DNA from: Tribonema minus
Taxonomy: Eukaryota; Sar; Xanthophyceae; Tribonematales; Tribonemataceae
Direction of reading: 5' to 3'
Assembly: GCA_017506865.1 (NCBI GenBank)
Contig: JAFCMP010000246.1
Coordinates: forward strand, 992,001-1,056,000
Length of the DNA: 64,000 bases
A program made the translations under genes and the position numbers. A model generated the notes under the pieces. The model searched no databases. It saw only the letters and a list, made by a program, of their open reading frames with translations, and had not been told where the DNA came from. Below, one piece after another: positions 10,905 through 23,408 of the stretch; positions within the stretch are counted from its first letter, which is position 1, and every line of letters starts with the position of its first letter.

Positions 10905-11105
10905 ATTTAACTTGTACCGCAAGTTATCAGCTGCGGGACCGATGGGTGTTTACGCGTCGCCTTCCACGGCAAGTTACACGTACCGGTTAACGTGTGCGGC
11001 GCAGCGGGCCACCGGTTACGGATTAAAACCGGTACAAAAACTTGTACTTGTACCGGTGCAACAAGTTAACGCGCCACAGCTGACAAACAAGTTCCCTACT
11101 GGTTG
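10905..11105. repeat. Degenerate ACCGGTAC / AACTTGTAC repeat block, right
   Basis: The words AACTTGTACC, CACGTACCGGTTAAC, CACCGGTTACGG and ACTTGTACCGGTGCAACAAG recur here. It overlaps the last codons of the SCP2 gene and its candidate TGTAA poly(A) signal (TTACA on the + strand at 10974-10978). With the left block it may form the ends of an unclassified element. Confidence 0.5.
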
Positions 11106-12153
11106 AGGATCTATGCTCGCGGCAGCGAGCGTGTGAGCTGTTGAGCAGCCACAGTGGTTTTAATGGTGCCACATCCAAGGACAGCATCTTGATGTCTTTC
11201 AACGTTACAACTGCCTGGGCGTGAAGTACCTCGACGTGCAGATGAGCGAAAGCAATGCTCACAACAGCATGTAATTATGTTCTGGCATAGCAGTCAACAT
11301 GAGCTGCAACACAGAACGGACAAAGCAAAGTGTATGCTGGGTATGCTGAGCATTGTGCTCACCTTTGACCTTCATCTTGCCCTTCATGAAGGCTGCCTGC
11401 GGCGTGAGCTTGCCACTACAAATCAGCAACAGATTTGCCTCGTCCAACTCTATCGTCGCTTCTGCGGGGGATTCCTGGAGAAGGTACGGCAGCGATGCAG
11501 GGTATTCAGTCTCTGCGCCCCAGAATTAAGTGCACCATCCAGTGGCGTAAGACTCACTCTATTTTGAAAGAGGGTCACTACTGAGCGCCAGGGGACAAGG
11601 CTGATGTTTGCGGCCCTGCATTCAATATTGCTGGTGATACCATGTGTGGCGCATGATAGGTGGAGCATGACCACAGCTAGCAGAATGCAATGTCTTACTC
11701 TTGGGAAAGAGGTGCGGTGGCATTGCTGAACCGCACGGAGCGGCTGCGATCTATCACGGGGAAAGAGGAGCCGCAGCATTTGGCTAACAAAAACGCACAA
11801 TGCAGCTGCAGTCGTGCTGAAACTCATTGCTCGCGCGTTTCCCATAGAGTGCCTGAGGCAATCGTCTGCAGACTGAGTCTCTCGCCTCACAAGGCATTCT
11901 GTCTGGCGGGGGGTCACAACGCTGAACATCATGATAATATGTGTGCAGCAGTGCTCACCGTATCACCCTCCTTGATGCTGCCTGTGCCATTCTTCAAGTC
12001 CACCAACCACACCTTCTGCAACTCCGCCTCACCGCCAGATGCTGGTATGGTCACCATGAACCGGAACACTGCTCCCACACGCCGCACCATTTTGGTGCCC
12101 TCTGCTGCCACCTTTTCTGCCATTATGCCAAACAGCACATCTGCCACTGCCAT
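11023..12153 (-). CDS. SCP2-domain (sterol/lipid carrier) protein, three exons
   Basis: Exons on the - strand are 12153-11959, 11474-11363 and 11195-11023; all splice sites are GT..AG and phases agree. The ATG lies in CCACCATGGCA. The protein (~159 aa) is a single SCP2 domain: VLFGIMAEKVAAEGTKMVRRV, then AVFRFMVTI, KVWLVDLKNGTGSIKEGDT, TIELDEANLLLICSGKL and TPQAAFMKGKMKVKGDIKM. SCP2 domains bind sterols, fatty acids or acyl-CoAs in a hydrophobic tunnel and are often peroxisomal; the last residues (LYRF) are not a classical PTS1. The last ~25 residues read into a low-complexity repeat block, so the native C-terminus may be shorter or recently replaced. It is transcribed divergently from ARPC1. 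The domain call is firm; its cellular role is family inference. Confidence 0.85.
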
Positions 12154-13197
12154 GGTGGCAGCTAGCGTTTGCCCTTCAGGCCTTCTTGGATGGAGGACAG
12201 CCCAACAGTGCCTTTTTTCGCTTTTCAAGTCCAGCGTGAGGGCCTGTGGCACCTGTCACTGTGAAACGAATGGAGATCGTCAGGGGTGCATCGAATGTGG
12301 TGGCCTGTGATGTCAGGCAAGACCTGGTTCTGTAAATGGTCACGCACCATCATGGCAGGTGTATGCATTGCATGAGACCAAGCGTGACTTCATTGTAGAA
12401 CATCACATTGAAGAGGTCATGTTGGCAGAGAGCTGCAACCTGGTCTGCGACCGAGCTTCACCTCTACTAAGGAGCTTGACCTCTACCAAGGAGCAATTGG
12501 ACAGCAACGGCAAACTTTGCACAGGGCTCAAACTCGCTTTTTCTTTGCATTGGCGGCGGCTGACAGCACCCCGGCAGCAAGCCAGACCCCTGTCCGCTGA
12601 ACATTACGAAGAGGACAGCTTGCACTTCGTGCTGCCCTCTTACCGTGTGAGCGATTGAATTGCTGTCAGCGGGCAGCACCACTGAGGTATCAGCAGCGGA
12701 GGGCCGTTGCTATGCTGCACTCTCGCAGTAGCAACGACGCCTCAGCCCGCAATGGCATCGTGCGGATGCCTGGTAGGTGGGGCCTGACTGGCGGCTGACA
12801 GAGCTGCTGCCCTGAACACCACACGTGCCGGGGGGCGCCAGCATCGCCTGCCTCAACCTTTTTTCTTGTTTATCACTGCCCTGTGCTGTGTTTACGCTTC
12901 GCTACGCTGGCATGGGATTAAGCTGGATCATGGCGGATCATGTTTGACATCGTGAGTCCCATACCTTATTCGCTGGATCCGTGCTCCTGAGGCTTACGCG
13001 GCGATATTGCGGAGCGCAGTATACATCCAGCAACGCTGCAGCTGCGCCGCCTTGGCCACCTACGTCCACAGAACCTGAGTATGGGAGAATTGAAGTAGCG
13101 CAGTTACTTAGCGGGTTCTAGCTGCATGAAAATCCATCTTTCCATTACAAGGAGAGAGGTGGAGTAAGCAGCTGTGGCTGGCGCCAGAGGGGACGGC
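12154..13197. promoter_or_regulatory. Divergent intergenic region between SCP2 and ARPC1
   Basis: About 1.04 kb separates the two start codons on opposite strands, so it should hold both promoters and 5' UTRs. No certain TATA box was recognised. The open frame at 12359-12658 matches nothing known to me. Confidence 0.4.
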
Positions 13198-16100
13198 ATG
13201 GTTCGGGCGCATCAAATCGTGCCTCAGGCAGCTGGCATCACGTGCCATGCCTGGAACAGCACTGGCGACAGTAAGTTGATGTTGCCAGTTAATCTGAAGA
13301 TTGCAACAGTTGCAGATAGCCAGCCAACTCGCAGCATCGCTGCTACCATGTTGCAATATTAGCGTGATTTTTCTCGTGCAACTACGCAGTAACATCAGCA
13401 GCACCTCAAAAACGTGAGCAGCGATAAATACCTAGCCAGAGTTTATTGAAGTTTCAGATATCTTACGGTACAGATTGAAATCATTAGGGTACTGCAACTT
13501 GCCCTCGTGGGCGCATTTTGATTTCTCGAAAATGAGTGTTGCGGTGTACATCAATGAGTACATTCGACGTGTTGGTATGGTGCACTAACTGACAAGCGCA
13601 AGTGATACACCCAGCAAAAATCCACAAAGTAGAACAGGGTGAAACACAGCAAACACACAATATTCAAGCAAGTTGAGAAAGATGAACAAAGCACACTTTC
13701 TTCTAGGCTATCCTGCTTGAGCGATTGCAATATTCATGCACAACAGCACTCGTTGCTTGGGGAACGCTGTGAAATGGTTTCGCGCTGTGCAAGGCAACAC
13801 GTTCAGCACAGCGCTAAACCAAACTTATCATATTGTAGCCACTTGTAGCACTTGGACTTGAAAGTTGAGTGTCGCACCGCATGCTACACGTCTAGCCAGC
13901 ACAGCAACAGATGAGCAATCGCTCGCAACGACCGCTTACATGGCCTTTGTTAAGCAGTATGCTGCCCTGCTTGCCATTGCTGCCAAGCAGGGGCACACAG
14001 TTGTTGCTGCTTTGGCTCAATGCACGCCAATAGACGACTGTTGCGTGGCCTGATTCAAAGTGTGCTTCCTATCTGTCGCTTTGTGTCAGTGACAAGACTG
14101 TTAGTAATCAGTCGGTGCACTTGCAGGGTATCCGCGTGCTACTATTGGGACCACCTGTGCATCAACGGTATCGTGGTGCCTCTGCAGCTGCAGGCGCACT
14201 TGTCAGCTGCAGCCTCTAACTACGCTTTACGCTGGAGACACTGCTGATTTGCACATGTTGTGAACTATTGTCGCTGTACACTAACAGCTTCACTGTACAT
14301 GAACAGCTTTGCATCGTGCTGCTGTGTCGTGCGCATTGCAGTGTTGGCGCTGTGCCCCAACAACAATGAATTGCACATTTATGAAGGCTGCAATTCAGCG
14401 GACATGGCATCTTGGCGACGGGCCCACGTCTTGGCTGAGGTGTGTTGCTTCAACACTAACCTCAACCCTTATCGGCACCCTAGTGCTGGACAAGGTTGAT
14501 GTTGACAGAGATTGAAAATGTCGCATCAGCGTATACCGGCATATGCAAGCTACGGCATCACCGCCTATGATAAGCGATGAAGTGTCTGTTGCTTACAAGC
14601 GTCAAGCACATTGTCGACAATCCGCTGCTAACACTACTATAGTGGCGCTCCATGCTGAAGTAAAAGCATCCATTGCGATGTCACACTCACTGAGGGTGCT
14701 TGAATATACATGTATCACACTGAGATACATTATCTGAACATATACTCCTGCGCATGCTATATGTTTGAGTGAGGCAGGGTCGCCATGCTGGATTGCCGCC
14801 TTGTTATTTCTGGTGTTCACGCTTGAACTTAGGAGATCATGGCGTAAGCCCCTACATGTCTACTTGTAAACTACACCTGCATGGCTCATTGACGTTTCGT
14901 TGCGCAGCGCTGCCTACTGATGTTGAAACTGCCCTCAGGGTTGCCAGAACTGCTCGGAAGTGTAGCAGCAGTGCGGAGCCTGTGCTTCCAGGGTCCTAGC
15001 TGGTCCTTAACCAGCAGTGACAGTGACGAAATGTGTACAAGCTCTTGTGCATGTGTGGCTGGTACTAGCCTTGGGCCTGTACATAATTGATGGCCTTTAT
15101 CAATCATTACGTTGAGCATTGTACATGCACAATAAGCGTTGGTGTGCAACAACGTGTTCACACATATGCAACCCCTTGTGCGCCGGTTTTTGTGCGTTTG
15201 TGTCAACGCTCAGCATAACTTCAACTCTCACGCACAACAGGTCGCAGTTAGTCATCTCCGTTTCCATTGTTGCTGCTGCACAGACACAGCGGTTGCGCTA
15301 GGTGTGAAAGCAAACTGCCAGACACTTCAAACTTGAAGTTGAACTCTGAGTTTCTGCGCGATTTCTGTACTTGTTGCTGTCCTGCGCGCCGCAACCCCGC
15401 ACAGCACGACATGATCATCTCCGGCATCAGCTGGAGCCACGCCAACAACAAGATCGTCACGTGCAGCCACGACCGCAATGCCTTTGTCTGGAAGTTCGAC
15501 GCCGCGGCCAACCGCTGGGTGCCCACGCTGTGCGTGCTGCGCATTGACAGGGCAGCGCTCAGCGTGGAGTGGTCGCCCGACGGCACCAAGTTTGCGGTGG
15601 GCAGCGGCAGCAAGAGCGTGCCCGTGTGCTTCCACGACAACTCGCAGTACACGGACTGGTACGTGAGCAAGATGATCAAGAAGCACAAGAGCACGGTGAG
15701 AGCCGCCGCGCGCACACATGCAGAAGGTCATGTGCGTGCGAGCGGGTTTTGTGGTGTGGTGCATGACGTCAGCGCTCATCTCCTCTGCTAGAATCACTGT
15801 GTTGCAGGCCTACATTTGTACATACACGTGTCGAGCACTGCATAGTCTATAGCAATGGGACTGGAGCGGCAGGTGTTGCCGCCACCCCCACTCTCTGCAG
15901 GAGCTGTTGCATTCCGGCTGCCTGACAAAGTGCCTCACTACGTCCACAGAAGCATGTGTCAACACGTGCATCGAGGCACTGACCCGTGACTGATCATTGT
16001 TCCAGGTCGTTCAAGTGTAGAATACCACCTCTACCTGTGAGAGTGACACTGACCCACACACTGGTGATTTATCGCTGATCAGGTGATTCAAGTGGCGTGG

Positions 16101-19100
16101 CACCCCAACAGCCAGATCATCGCGACCGTCTGCAGTGACAGGCGCTGCCGCGTAATCAGCGCGACGATGCAGGAGGTGGATGCCACAGCTGATGCAGGGC
16201 CCTTTGGCCAGCCTGCGGCTTTTGGCGAGGTGAGGCGTAGTGTAGATGAGTCATGAGTCCTTGATAGAGTCACTCGGGTAGAATACGTAGGTGCGCAGAA
16301 GCGGGCTGGTAGGGTGTGAAGTCCAGTACATGTTAGTTGCAATATTGACATCGCGCAAATCACCGTGCAGAGGAACCTGAGCTTGAGCCATGACAGCAAC
16401 AAGTCACACACACGTGCTAGTGTGTTGGAAAGGAAGTGATACTACAAAGCACAGCAAGCCTGGGCATTCCAGCTCAGGATTGCTGAGTCATCCATGAAAA
16501 AGATCTCGAACTGATCTCGAACAGATCTCGAACAAACTGCAATGTCAAGTGCACAACTTCAAGTGCAACCTGACTGCTACAAAACAGTGCTCAATTCAAC
16601 ACCCTCCCCCAGTCAACACTCCCATGAGCTTGACTGTCAAAACTGAAATGACAACTGTGGCAGAGCCTGGTGCCTTACTCTGCGCTGCCACTAAACAACA
16701 ACTGCAATCATGCGCTGCCCAAAAGCGCCGCTGTGTGGAAGTGGTGCTGAACTGTTGGTCAGCACATCTGCATGCTGCTCCTGTGTGCGCACTGACTCTA
16801 CTGAAACTAGTCCAGCCTGCACTTGCTCGCGCACATAATGGTACTTTACATCAATGTGCTTAGTGCGCTGCGAGGCACCTGCGTCCGCAGCTAAATGGAT
16901 CGCCGCTGCATTGTCCTCCATAATGCGCACCACCCCCTGCTCCGCGCCAAGAAACTCCAGCAGCTGCGCCAAAGGCCGCACTTCCTTGCTAGCCTCGCAA
17001 AGCGCCACGTACTCCGCCTCCGTTGAAGAAAGCGTGACGCAAGGCTGCAGTTTCGAGCGCCAAACTACCGCCGCTCCGCAGAGCAGAAACGCGTAGCCGG
17101 TCTGACTGCGCCGCGTAGAGCTGTCGCTGGCGAACGACGCGTCCGCATAGCCGACCAGTTGCAGCTGCGCTCCCTCCTGCCGCCTGTAGGTGATACCTGT
17201 GGGGTGGCCCATCAGGCAATGCAGCACGCGCTTGGCTGCCTCCATGTGGCACCGCTTGGGCTGCGCCATGTGCCGCTGTAGCTGCGACACCGTAAAGCTG
17301 ATGTCCGGGTGCGTGCAAGTGGCTATCCACTGCAGTCCGCCAACCATGCTCTGGTACTCTGCTACCTGAGCTCCCTCCAGCTGCGCTGACTCCTCTGCTG
17401 CAATAGCCGTTGTCGCCGCTGGGTTGTGTGCCGGATGCGCGCCTAGCTGGTGGTGACGCTCCAGCAGCGTGTTGATGTAGTCTGGTTGCGAGAGCGTGAT
17501 GCTGCCGTCGTCGTGGCGCGTGAAGTTGATGCCGAGGAACCGCGTGGGAAATCCCAGGTCCTTGATGGCGAACTCGCTGGCGATGAGGTCAACGGTCGCC
17601 TGCAGCACGCCGCTGTCCGTGCTGCCCGTTGTGAACACGTCGTCCACGTAGATGACCACGATGACTCCGTTGCTGCAGTTGCGCAGCACGCAAGCGTCCG
17701 CCGGTGACTGAACAAAGCCGTGCTCCAGCAGAAAGTCGATCAGCTTCCTGTGCCAAAGCGCTGGGCTCTGGTGCAAGCCGTAAAGTCCCTTGTGCAGCTG
17801 CATCACAAGAGGCTCGCCGTCTGCTCCGCGCTGCACGTAGCCCTCTGGCTGCCGCACGAATGTAGGCTTGTCGATGTCGGCTTGGACGAACGCGTTCATG
17901 ACGTCGCAGATGTGTAGCTGCCAGCCGTGATGAGCAGCTAGCGCCACAACAGACCGTAGTGACTTGATGTCTGCGGTGGGCGCGTAGACGTCGTCGAAGT
18001 CGATGCCGGGTCACTGCTGATTGCCCCGCACTACTAGCCGCGCCTTGTGACGAACAACCTCGCCTTGCTCGCCGAACTTGGTCTTGAAGACCCAAGTGCA
18101 GCCAAGCACTTTGGCGCCCACCTCCACCTCACTGCGTGGAATGAGACTCCAAGTGCCCCTGCCCTGCAGCTCCGCAATCTCGCGATCGCACGCTGCTCGC
18201 CGCTTGCCGCCATCAGTGCCCGAGACAGCCTCCCTGTACGACTTGGGGTCTGCTGGCACCTGCTCCGCCAAGGCAGCAAATCTCGCGGCAGGCTGAGCCG
18301 AGTAACCGCGCCCGCTGCGCGTACGCGACGCCTCAGGTGCTACTCAGGCGCCCTCCCCGGGCTCTGCTGCTTCCACATCTGCTGCATCTGCTGTTGCGTC
18401 TGCTGCATCTGCTGCGTGCGCGCCAGTAGGTTGAGGCTGCTGCTGTTCTCCCTCCTCCACTGATGGCGCGTCAATAGTGGCAGGCGACTCTCCGGGCATT
18501 TCTATGAAGGTGACATTCCTGCTGACCACTACTTGCCGGGTGCGCTCGTTGTAGATAAGGTATCCTCCGCGAACAGACTCTGACCAGCCGACCAGCCGCC
18601 CGCGCCAGCCCTTGTTGGTCATCTTGCCCTGTTCGCCTTCCGCGCACACGTACGCATAGGAGCCAAACACCCGTATGTGCTCCAGGTTCGCCACCTTGCC
18701 CGTCCACGCCTCGTACGCCGTCTGCCCCCCTATGGCTGAATGAGGGCTCCTGTTGATGAGGTAAACTGCCGCCTGCACTGCATGCTCCCATAGAAATAGT
18801 GGGAGGGAAGCATGCTGCAGCATGCAGCGGGCCTTGCTGTTGATTGTGCGCCAAGCCCGCTCCGCGATGCCGTTGGACTCCGGAGTGTACGGCGAAGAGT
18901 GGCTGAGCAAGTACCCCGCCGAGCGCGCGTGCTCCTGAAGATCTGCGCTAATGAACTCCTTTGCGCAGTCCATGTGCAATTCGTGCATATGCACCGCTGC
19001 AGGCGCCAGTACCTCCCTGCGCAGCCGCTCCACGTCTGCCACCTGGTCACCCTTGTGCCGGTGACACAGTAAATTACATGGTACCTAGATACCTCGTCGA

Positions 19101-22100
19101 TGAACACCCAAGCGTAGAGGCTCCTGTTGCGGCTCTCCACCTCGTAGGGCCCGGCCGTGTCCGAGTGCCAAAGCTGTCCTTTGGCAGTAGCACCCTGTGT
19201 GGCCTGAGGGGGGTGCGGCTGGTGAGCTGCCTTGCCCAAATGGCAGGTCTCACAAGGCTCCAGCTCCCCAACTGGAAGTTGAACTCCGGTCCCCTCCGTA
19301 TCTGCAAGCCTCCGCATGTCCGCCAGGTTGAGGTGCCCCAGCCGCTGATGCCATCGCTGCAGAGAAACCTTCGCTGCATAAGCGGCTGCGCCCTCCTTAC
19401 CGCCTCCAGCAAGCTGTGCGGCTTTGCTGTCCAGACGCACCCTGAAGCGGAAAAGGCCTCCGTATGGCTCCAAACGTACCTCCTCGCGAGGTTCTCCAGG
19501 CAGAATTAACTTGGAGTGATGCTTGCTGAGAATGACACTGCCGCCATGCTTGGTCAGCTGTGAGGCACTGAGCAGTAACTGTCCTGACCCGGGAATTACT
19601 ACTGCCTCCCGCACCAGCAGCTGCTCCTCGCGCCCGTGCTTGACTGGCACCTTGATGTGCAAGTCCGCTACGCCCACCGACACCGTGACCTCCCCAGAAG
19701 CTGAAGCATGAGCAGTCTCCACCGGGATACGATCGGGCCGCCATGCTGAAACTACTGAGCTCAAGTCGACCCCAAGCTGCAAAGGGTCAATGATGTGCCG
19801 GTTTGCTCCACTGTCCACGTAAATGTAGACATCGCCAGACGCCTGCTGCTGCTCAGGCACAGCTGCTGCTAAAGCAGTGCCCTCACCCTGCGACTCTCCG
19901 ACCCGAGCGATGCAAGCCCGTGTAGGATCCTCGCCGCCTGCCTCTTGCTGACGACGCTGCTGCTTCGCCAAGGACTTCTTTGCCGCAAATGACCCTGGCG
20001 CCGGCTTCTTGCCGGCCTTTTTCTGTTTGCACTCGTAAGCCCAGTGACCTACGCGCCCGCACCAATGACACGCGCCCTTGACTTGAGGCACGCTCCTGTC
20101 CAGACCCTTGCCTGGAACCTGTGCTGCAAAGGCTGCCGCGCCCTTGCCGGTCCTCGCAGCTGCGACCTCCGCGTCGTAGTGCGCCTTGAGCTGCCGCTCC
20201 GCCTCATCCAAGTCCATGCGTGGCATGCACCGGAGATTAGTAGCCACCATCCGGTAACATTCCGTGTTGGGGAGACCCCGCAACAAAAGCAGCAGCAGCT
20301 CGCCATCAGCCATCGCTATACCCAGCGTGGCCAATCTGGACCGCAGGTAGCGCGCGTGACCGAAATACTCCGCCACCGAGCGCTCCCCCATCTCCAGAGA
20401 GTGCAGCTGGTCCGATATTGCCATGGCCGTACTGACGCTCCTAGGCTCGAACCTCCGCTGCAACGCCCTGAAGGACTCCCTTCCGTGCCTGTTGTTCCCG
20501 TCGCGTAGTAGGATGTAGTGGACGTCAGTCGCCTTGCGGGACACGCAGGCGACCAACGCTGAGTAAATCCTGACGTCCAGCTCGTCGTAGACGCGCTGGT
20601 TGCTGGCCCGCAGCCCAACGTCGAACTGCTCTCCCCATTGCACCATGCATGCCGGGACTCCTTCGCACAGCAGTGCCGACTCAAACGCGTTGGCGAACAT
20701 AGGCCAATCCTCCTCCTTGCGGTCGAATAACTCTAACTTCAGCTTGAGCTTAAGGCTCATAACCGTTGCAATATTGACATCGCGCAAATCACCGTGCAGA
20801 GGAACCTGAGCTTGAGCCATGACAGCAACAAGTCACACACACGTGCTAGTGTGTTGGGAAGGAAGTGATATTACAAAGCACAGCAAGCCTGGGCATTCCA
20901 GCTCAGGATTGCTGAGTCATCCATGAAAAAGATCTCGAACTGATCTCGAACAGATCTCGAACAAACTGCAACGTCAAGTGCACAACTTCAAGTGCAACCT
21001 GACTGCTACAAAACAGTGCTCATTTCAACAGTTAGGTTCACCGTACGGGTTACCCTTTTTGCTGTCAGTATGCCGCCTAACCCTAAACCCAACCCTAGTT
21101 GCCCATGCAGTCATACCTTGTGCACTTGTTTTGATTTGAGTATACAGCAAATATGCTCCTGCACATCACTCTCGCTCTCTCTGTGGGCGTTCACATCCAC
21201 TGCAATGCAGATACGCCCAGCTGGGCAGAGCTGATGCAACTTCTATGCATATCGTTAACCCTAACCCTGGCCCTGACGCATGTCTGCACAAGTGAAAGCA
21301 TCAGCTCTGGCTCAAACATACTCCAACTCTGAGCCTCAACTGCTCTGTGTCAGGACTAGGATTGCGCTTGGGATTAAATTGGTTCTTAAGGTCACCTATT
21401 GCAGGATCACAAAGTTTCGGTTGACAAAGCACTGACCCCCCCCCCCCTTCCTTCCCCCCCTGCCCGTATTGCAGGTATACCCCAACGCCGAGTACCCATG
21501 CGCGGGCTGGGCAGTGGCTGCCGCTTGGAGCCCCTCCGGCACAAAATTGTGCTTTGCCGCCCACGACAGCAGCATACACATTGTAGACTACGCAGCAGGC
21601 GGCACGGTGTGCGCCGTCAACTACAGCCTGCTGCCACTGTCGGCGGTAATGTTCTTGGGCGAGGGCGCCGTGGTGGGAGGGGGGCATGACATGGAGCCGC
21701 TGCTGTTCAGCCGTGACGCGCAGGGCGGCTGGTGAGTTGTTTCACTTGCACTTGAGAAATTGAAGTTGGGGTTTTACTCTTTGTTTTGATAAGCGGAGTG
21801 ATACATGCGAGTGCACTTCCAATACTGTCAAGAGACATGTACGCGTGTGTCGTGTGTGAGCATACGGCGTTCAGCAGTTTTGCTGCGCAAACTCTGTGGC
21901 AAATGCCATCTACCGCATACTGTTCATGGGTATAAGCCAGGTGTAGTATTGTTATTGTCGTGCGGTGTTGTCGGGGGAGCTTGAAGGGAGTAGAGGCCAC
22001 ATGGACCTTACTTGGTTTTGGTGGTGACCTGCATGTCACCTGGCAGTGACACCTGTATACCCACCTCTTGACCCACCCGCTGCAATCACTTCTCATCTTC

Positions 22101-22562
22101 CATGTTGTGGGCTTTGCCACAATGGACCCCAACTTCAAATGTCTATAGCCGCAACTGCTGAGACCCACCTGTGGTGAGGACGCTGGCAACTCATCTCTCA
22201 CGGCGGAGATACTGACTTCCACTTGTGCTGCGTGCGCGCTGCGCAGGGCCATGAAGACGCGCCTGGACACGGACTTCAGCGCATCGCGCAAGGGCTCGCA
22301 GCAGGCCGCCGTCACCAAGATCTCCGCCGCGCGCGCCATGTTCCAGGCCAAGACCACGCGCGGAGAGGAGGCCTCTGATGGCGTGTCTGCCACTTTCAAG
22401 ACAACGCACAGGAACGCCATCACCTGCATCCGTGCCGTGCCCAGTGGCGGCGGCGGCGGTGGTGGTGGTGGTGGGCAGTTCTCGACTACCGCGCTGGACG
22501 GGCAGATAGCCATGTGGGAGACGTCGTCGCTCAATGTGGATATGGGCGCCTTGCGCATCTGA
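13198..22562 (+). CDS. ARPC1: Arp2/3 complex subunit 1 (ARPC1/p40), WD40 protein, six exons
   Basis: Exons are 13198-13270, 14342-14439, 15405-15695, 16083-16229, 21475-21731 and 22247-22562. All junctions are GT..AG with matching phases, giving 393 aa (family about 370). Hallmarks in order: GITCHAWN; LALCPNNNELHIYE; HDMIISGISWSHANNKIVTCSHDRNAFVW; PTLCVLRIDRAALSVEWSPDGTKFAVGSGSK; VIQVAWHPNSQIIATVCSDRRCRV; PFGQPAAFGE; CAGWAVAAAWSPSGTKLCFA; and a C-terminal blade with TTALDGQIAMWE before TGA. ARPC1 is the beta-propeller subunit of the Arp2/3 complex, which nucleates branched actin filaments in the cytoplasm. A run of ten Gly (GGC/GGT repeat, near 22445-22475) lies in the C-terminal insert before the last blade. 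Intron 4 is ~5.2 kb because a copia element sits in it; intron 1 is ~1.07 kb. No defect was seen in the gene. Confidence 0.95.
16337..16601 (-). repeat. Downstream LTR of the copia element
   Basis: Direct repeat of 20766-21030 with about four differences. In element sense it opens TGTTG and ends near TTGCA. It contains three spaced copies of GATCTCGAAC. Confidence 0.95.
20766..21030 (-). repeat. Upstream LTR of the copia element
   Basis: Partner of 16337-16601. The gag frame seems to begin inside or just next to this LTR, and the candidate primer-binding site lies at about 20754-20764. Confidence 0.95.
21079..21269. repeat. Telomere-type motifs in ARPC1 intron 4
   Basis: Degenerate CCTAAACC/CCTAACCC words occur near 21079-21095 and CTAACCCTAACCC near 21255-21267, in the intron to the right of the copia insertion. 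Confidence 0.6.
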
Positions 22563-23408
22563 ACCTACAGTATGCGGTTTCACTGCCGCAGCGCTCAATT
22601 GGTGCATTGCGGTGGTGCATCGTTTGGCATGGGCACTGGCACGCGCTGCGCATGTACCCCGACATAGCCCCGAGGCGGCTACTGGTGCTAGTAGTTCACA
22701 GCAGTTCAGGGCCAGACCACTGTCTACTGCGCGTCGACCTCAGTGATGCAGATTGTCGCTGGCCCTGAGGGTAGTCGACGTAGTTGCTGTGGGAGGGGGG
22801 CAATGCGCAGTGAACGGTGGCATCAGAGCCAGCGGCACTGGCAAGGGGGGGCCTCATGGAACGTCTTGTGGTGTACATAAGAATAAAGCATGTGGCCGCA
22901 AAAAATGCCCAATGGAGCATGCGCACCTAGCACTGCCGTGTGCAACCAGCGTGGCAGCTGTATGTGTGTGTTGAGCAGAGTGGTGACAGTTGCCAGTGCT
23001 GTGTCCCTGATCCTGGGTAATATGATGACAATGGCTGCGCACGATGCACCCCGTTGCATGGTGTCTTCTGAGCTAGCTTGCACATGTCGGTGATGTGTCC
23101 GCTGCAATCATGCCCCCAGTCATATATGTTGCCCTACATACCTTACCCGGATACTCTGCCAGGTCTTCATCAAGGGGTCGGATGTAACTATATGTGGTTC
23201 TTTTGGCGGAGCTGAGGACAGGAGCGACTCTGTCCACAGCACTTAAAATGCCATTGACATTAGGTGCACCATTCCCCACCTCCTCCGAGGACAGGAGCGA
23301 CTCTGTCCACAGCACAGCTAAAGTGCCATTGACTTCCCCCACCTCCCTCCCTTCCTTTTCCTCCCCAAAATGTAACCGTTGACAGTTGATCGCTTGGTGA
23401 GCAGACAC
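22563..23408. other. Intergenic region ARPC1 to VPS26-like gene, with a 73-bp partial duplication
   Basis: A segment starting GAGGACAGGAGCGACTCTG at 23214 recurs at 23287. Both copies end in CCATTGAC and a CCCCACCTCC tract, giving an imperfect tandem duplication. The rest is probably the ARPC1 3' UTR and the promoter of the next gene. Confidence 0.6.

Larger units (their letters stand above)
16337..21030 (-). mobile_element. Ty1/copia LTR retrotransposon, young but broken, in ARPC1 intron 4
   Basis: This is a fossil element of about 4.7 kb, opposite in sense to ARPC1. It has ~264-bp LTRs at both ends and a 5-bp target duplication (GTTAG on the + strand, 16332-16336 and 21031-21035). Parts run right to left in copia order: gag with zinc knuckle CHWCGRVGHWAYEC, protease (VDSGA), integrase (HHCC, then catalytic core), reverse transcriptase (YVDD) and RNase H (STEAEY). 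The LTRs differ at about 4 of 264 positions, so insertion was recent. The coding region has about three breaks, so this copy looks non-functional. Next to the upstream LTR, GGTTATGAGCC resembles the anticodon-arm primer site used by copia and Ty5. Confidence 0.95.

Noticed and set aside
12359-12658. A 99-codon frame between SCP2 and ARPC1
   Set aside because: No motif, splice context or repeat of its composition elsewhere; not supported as a gene.
21707-22558. A 283-codon - strand frame
   Set aside because: It overlaps ARPC1 exons 5-6 antisense and reads through introns without motif support.
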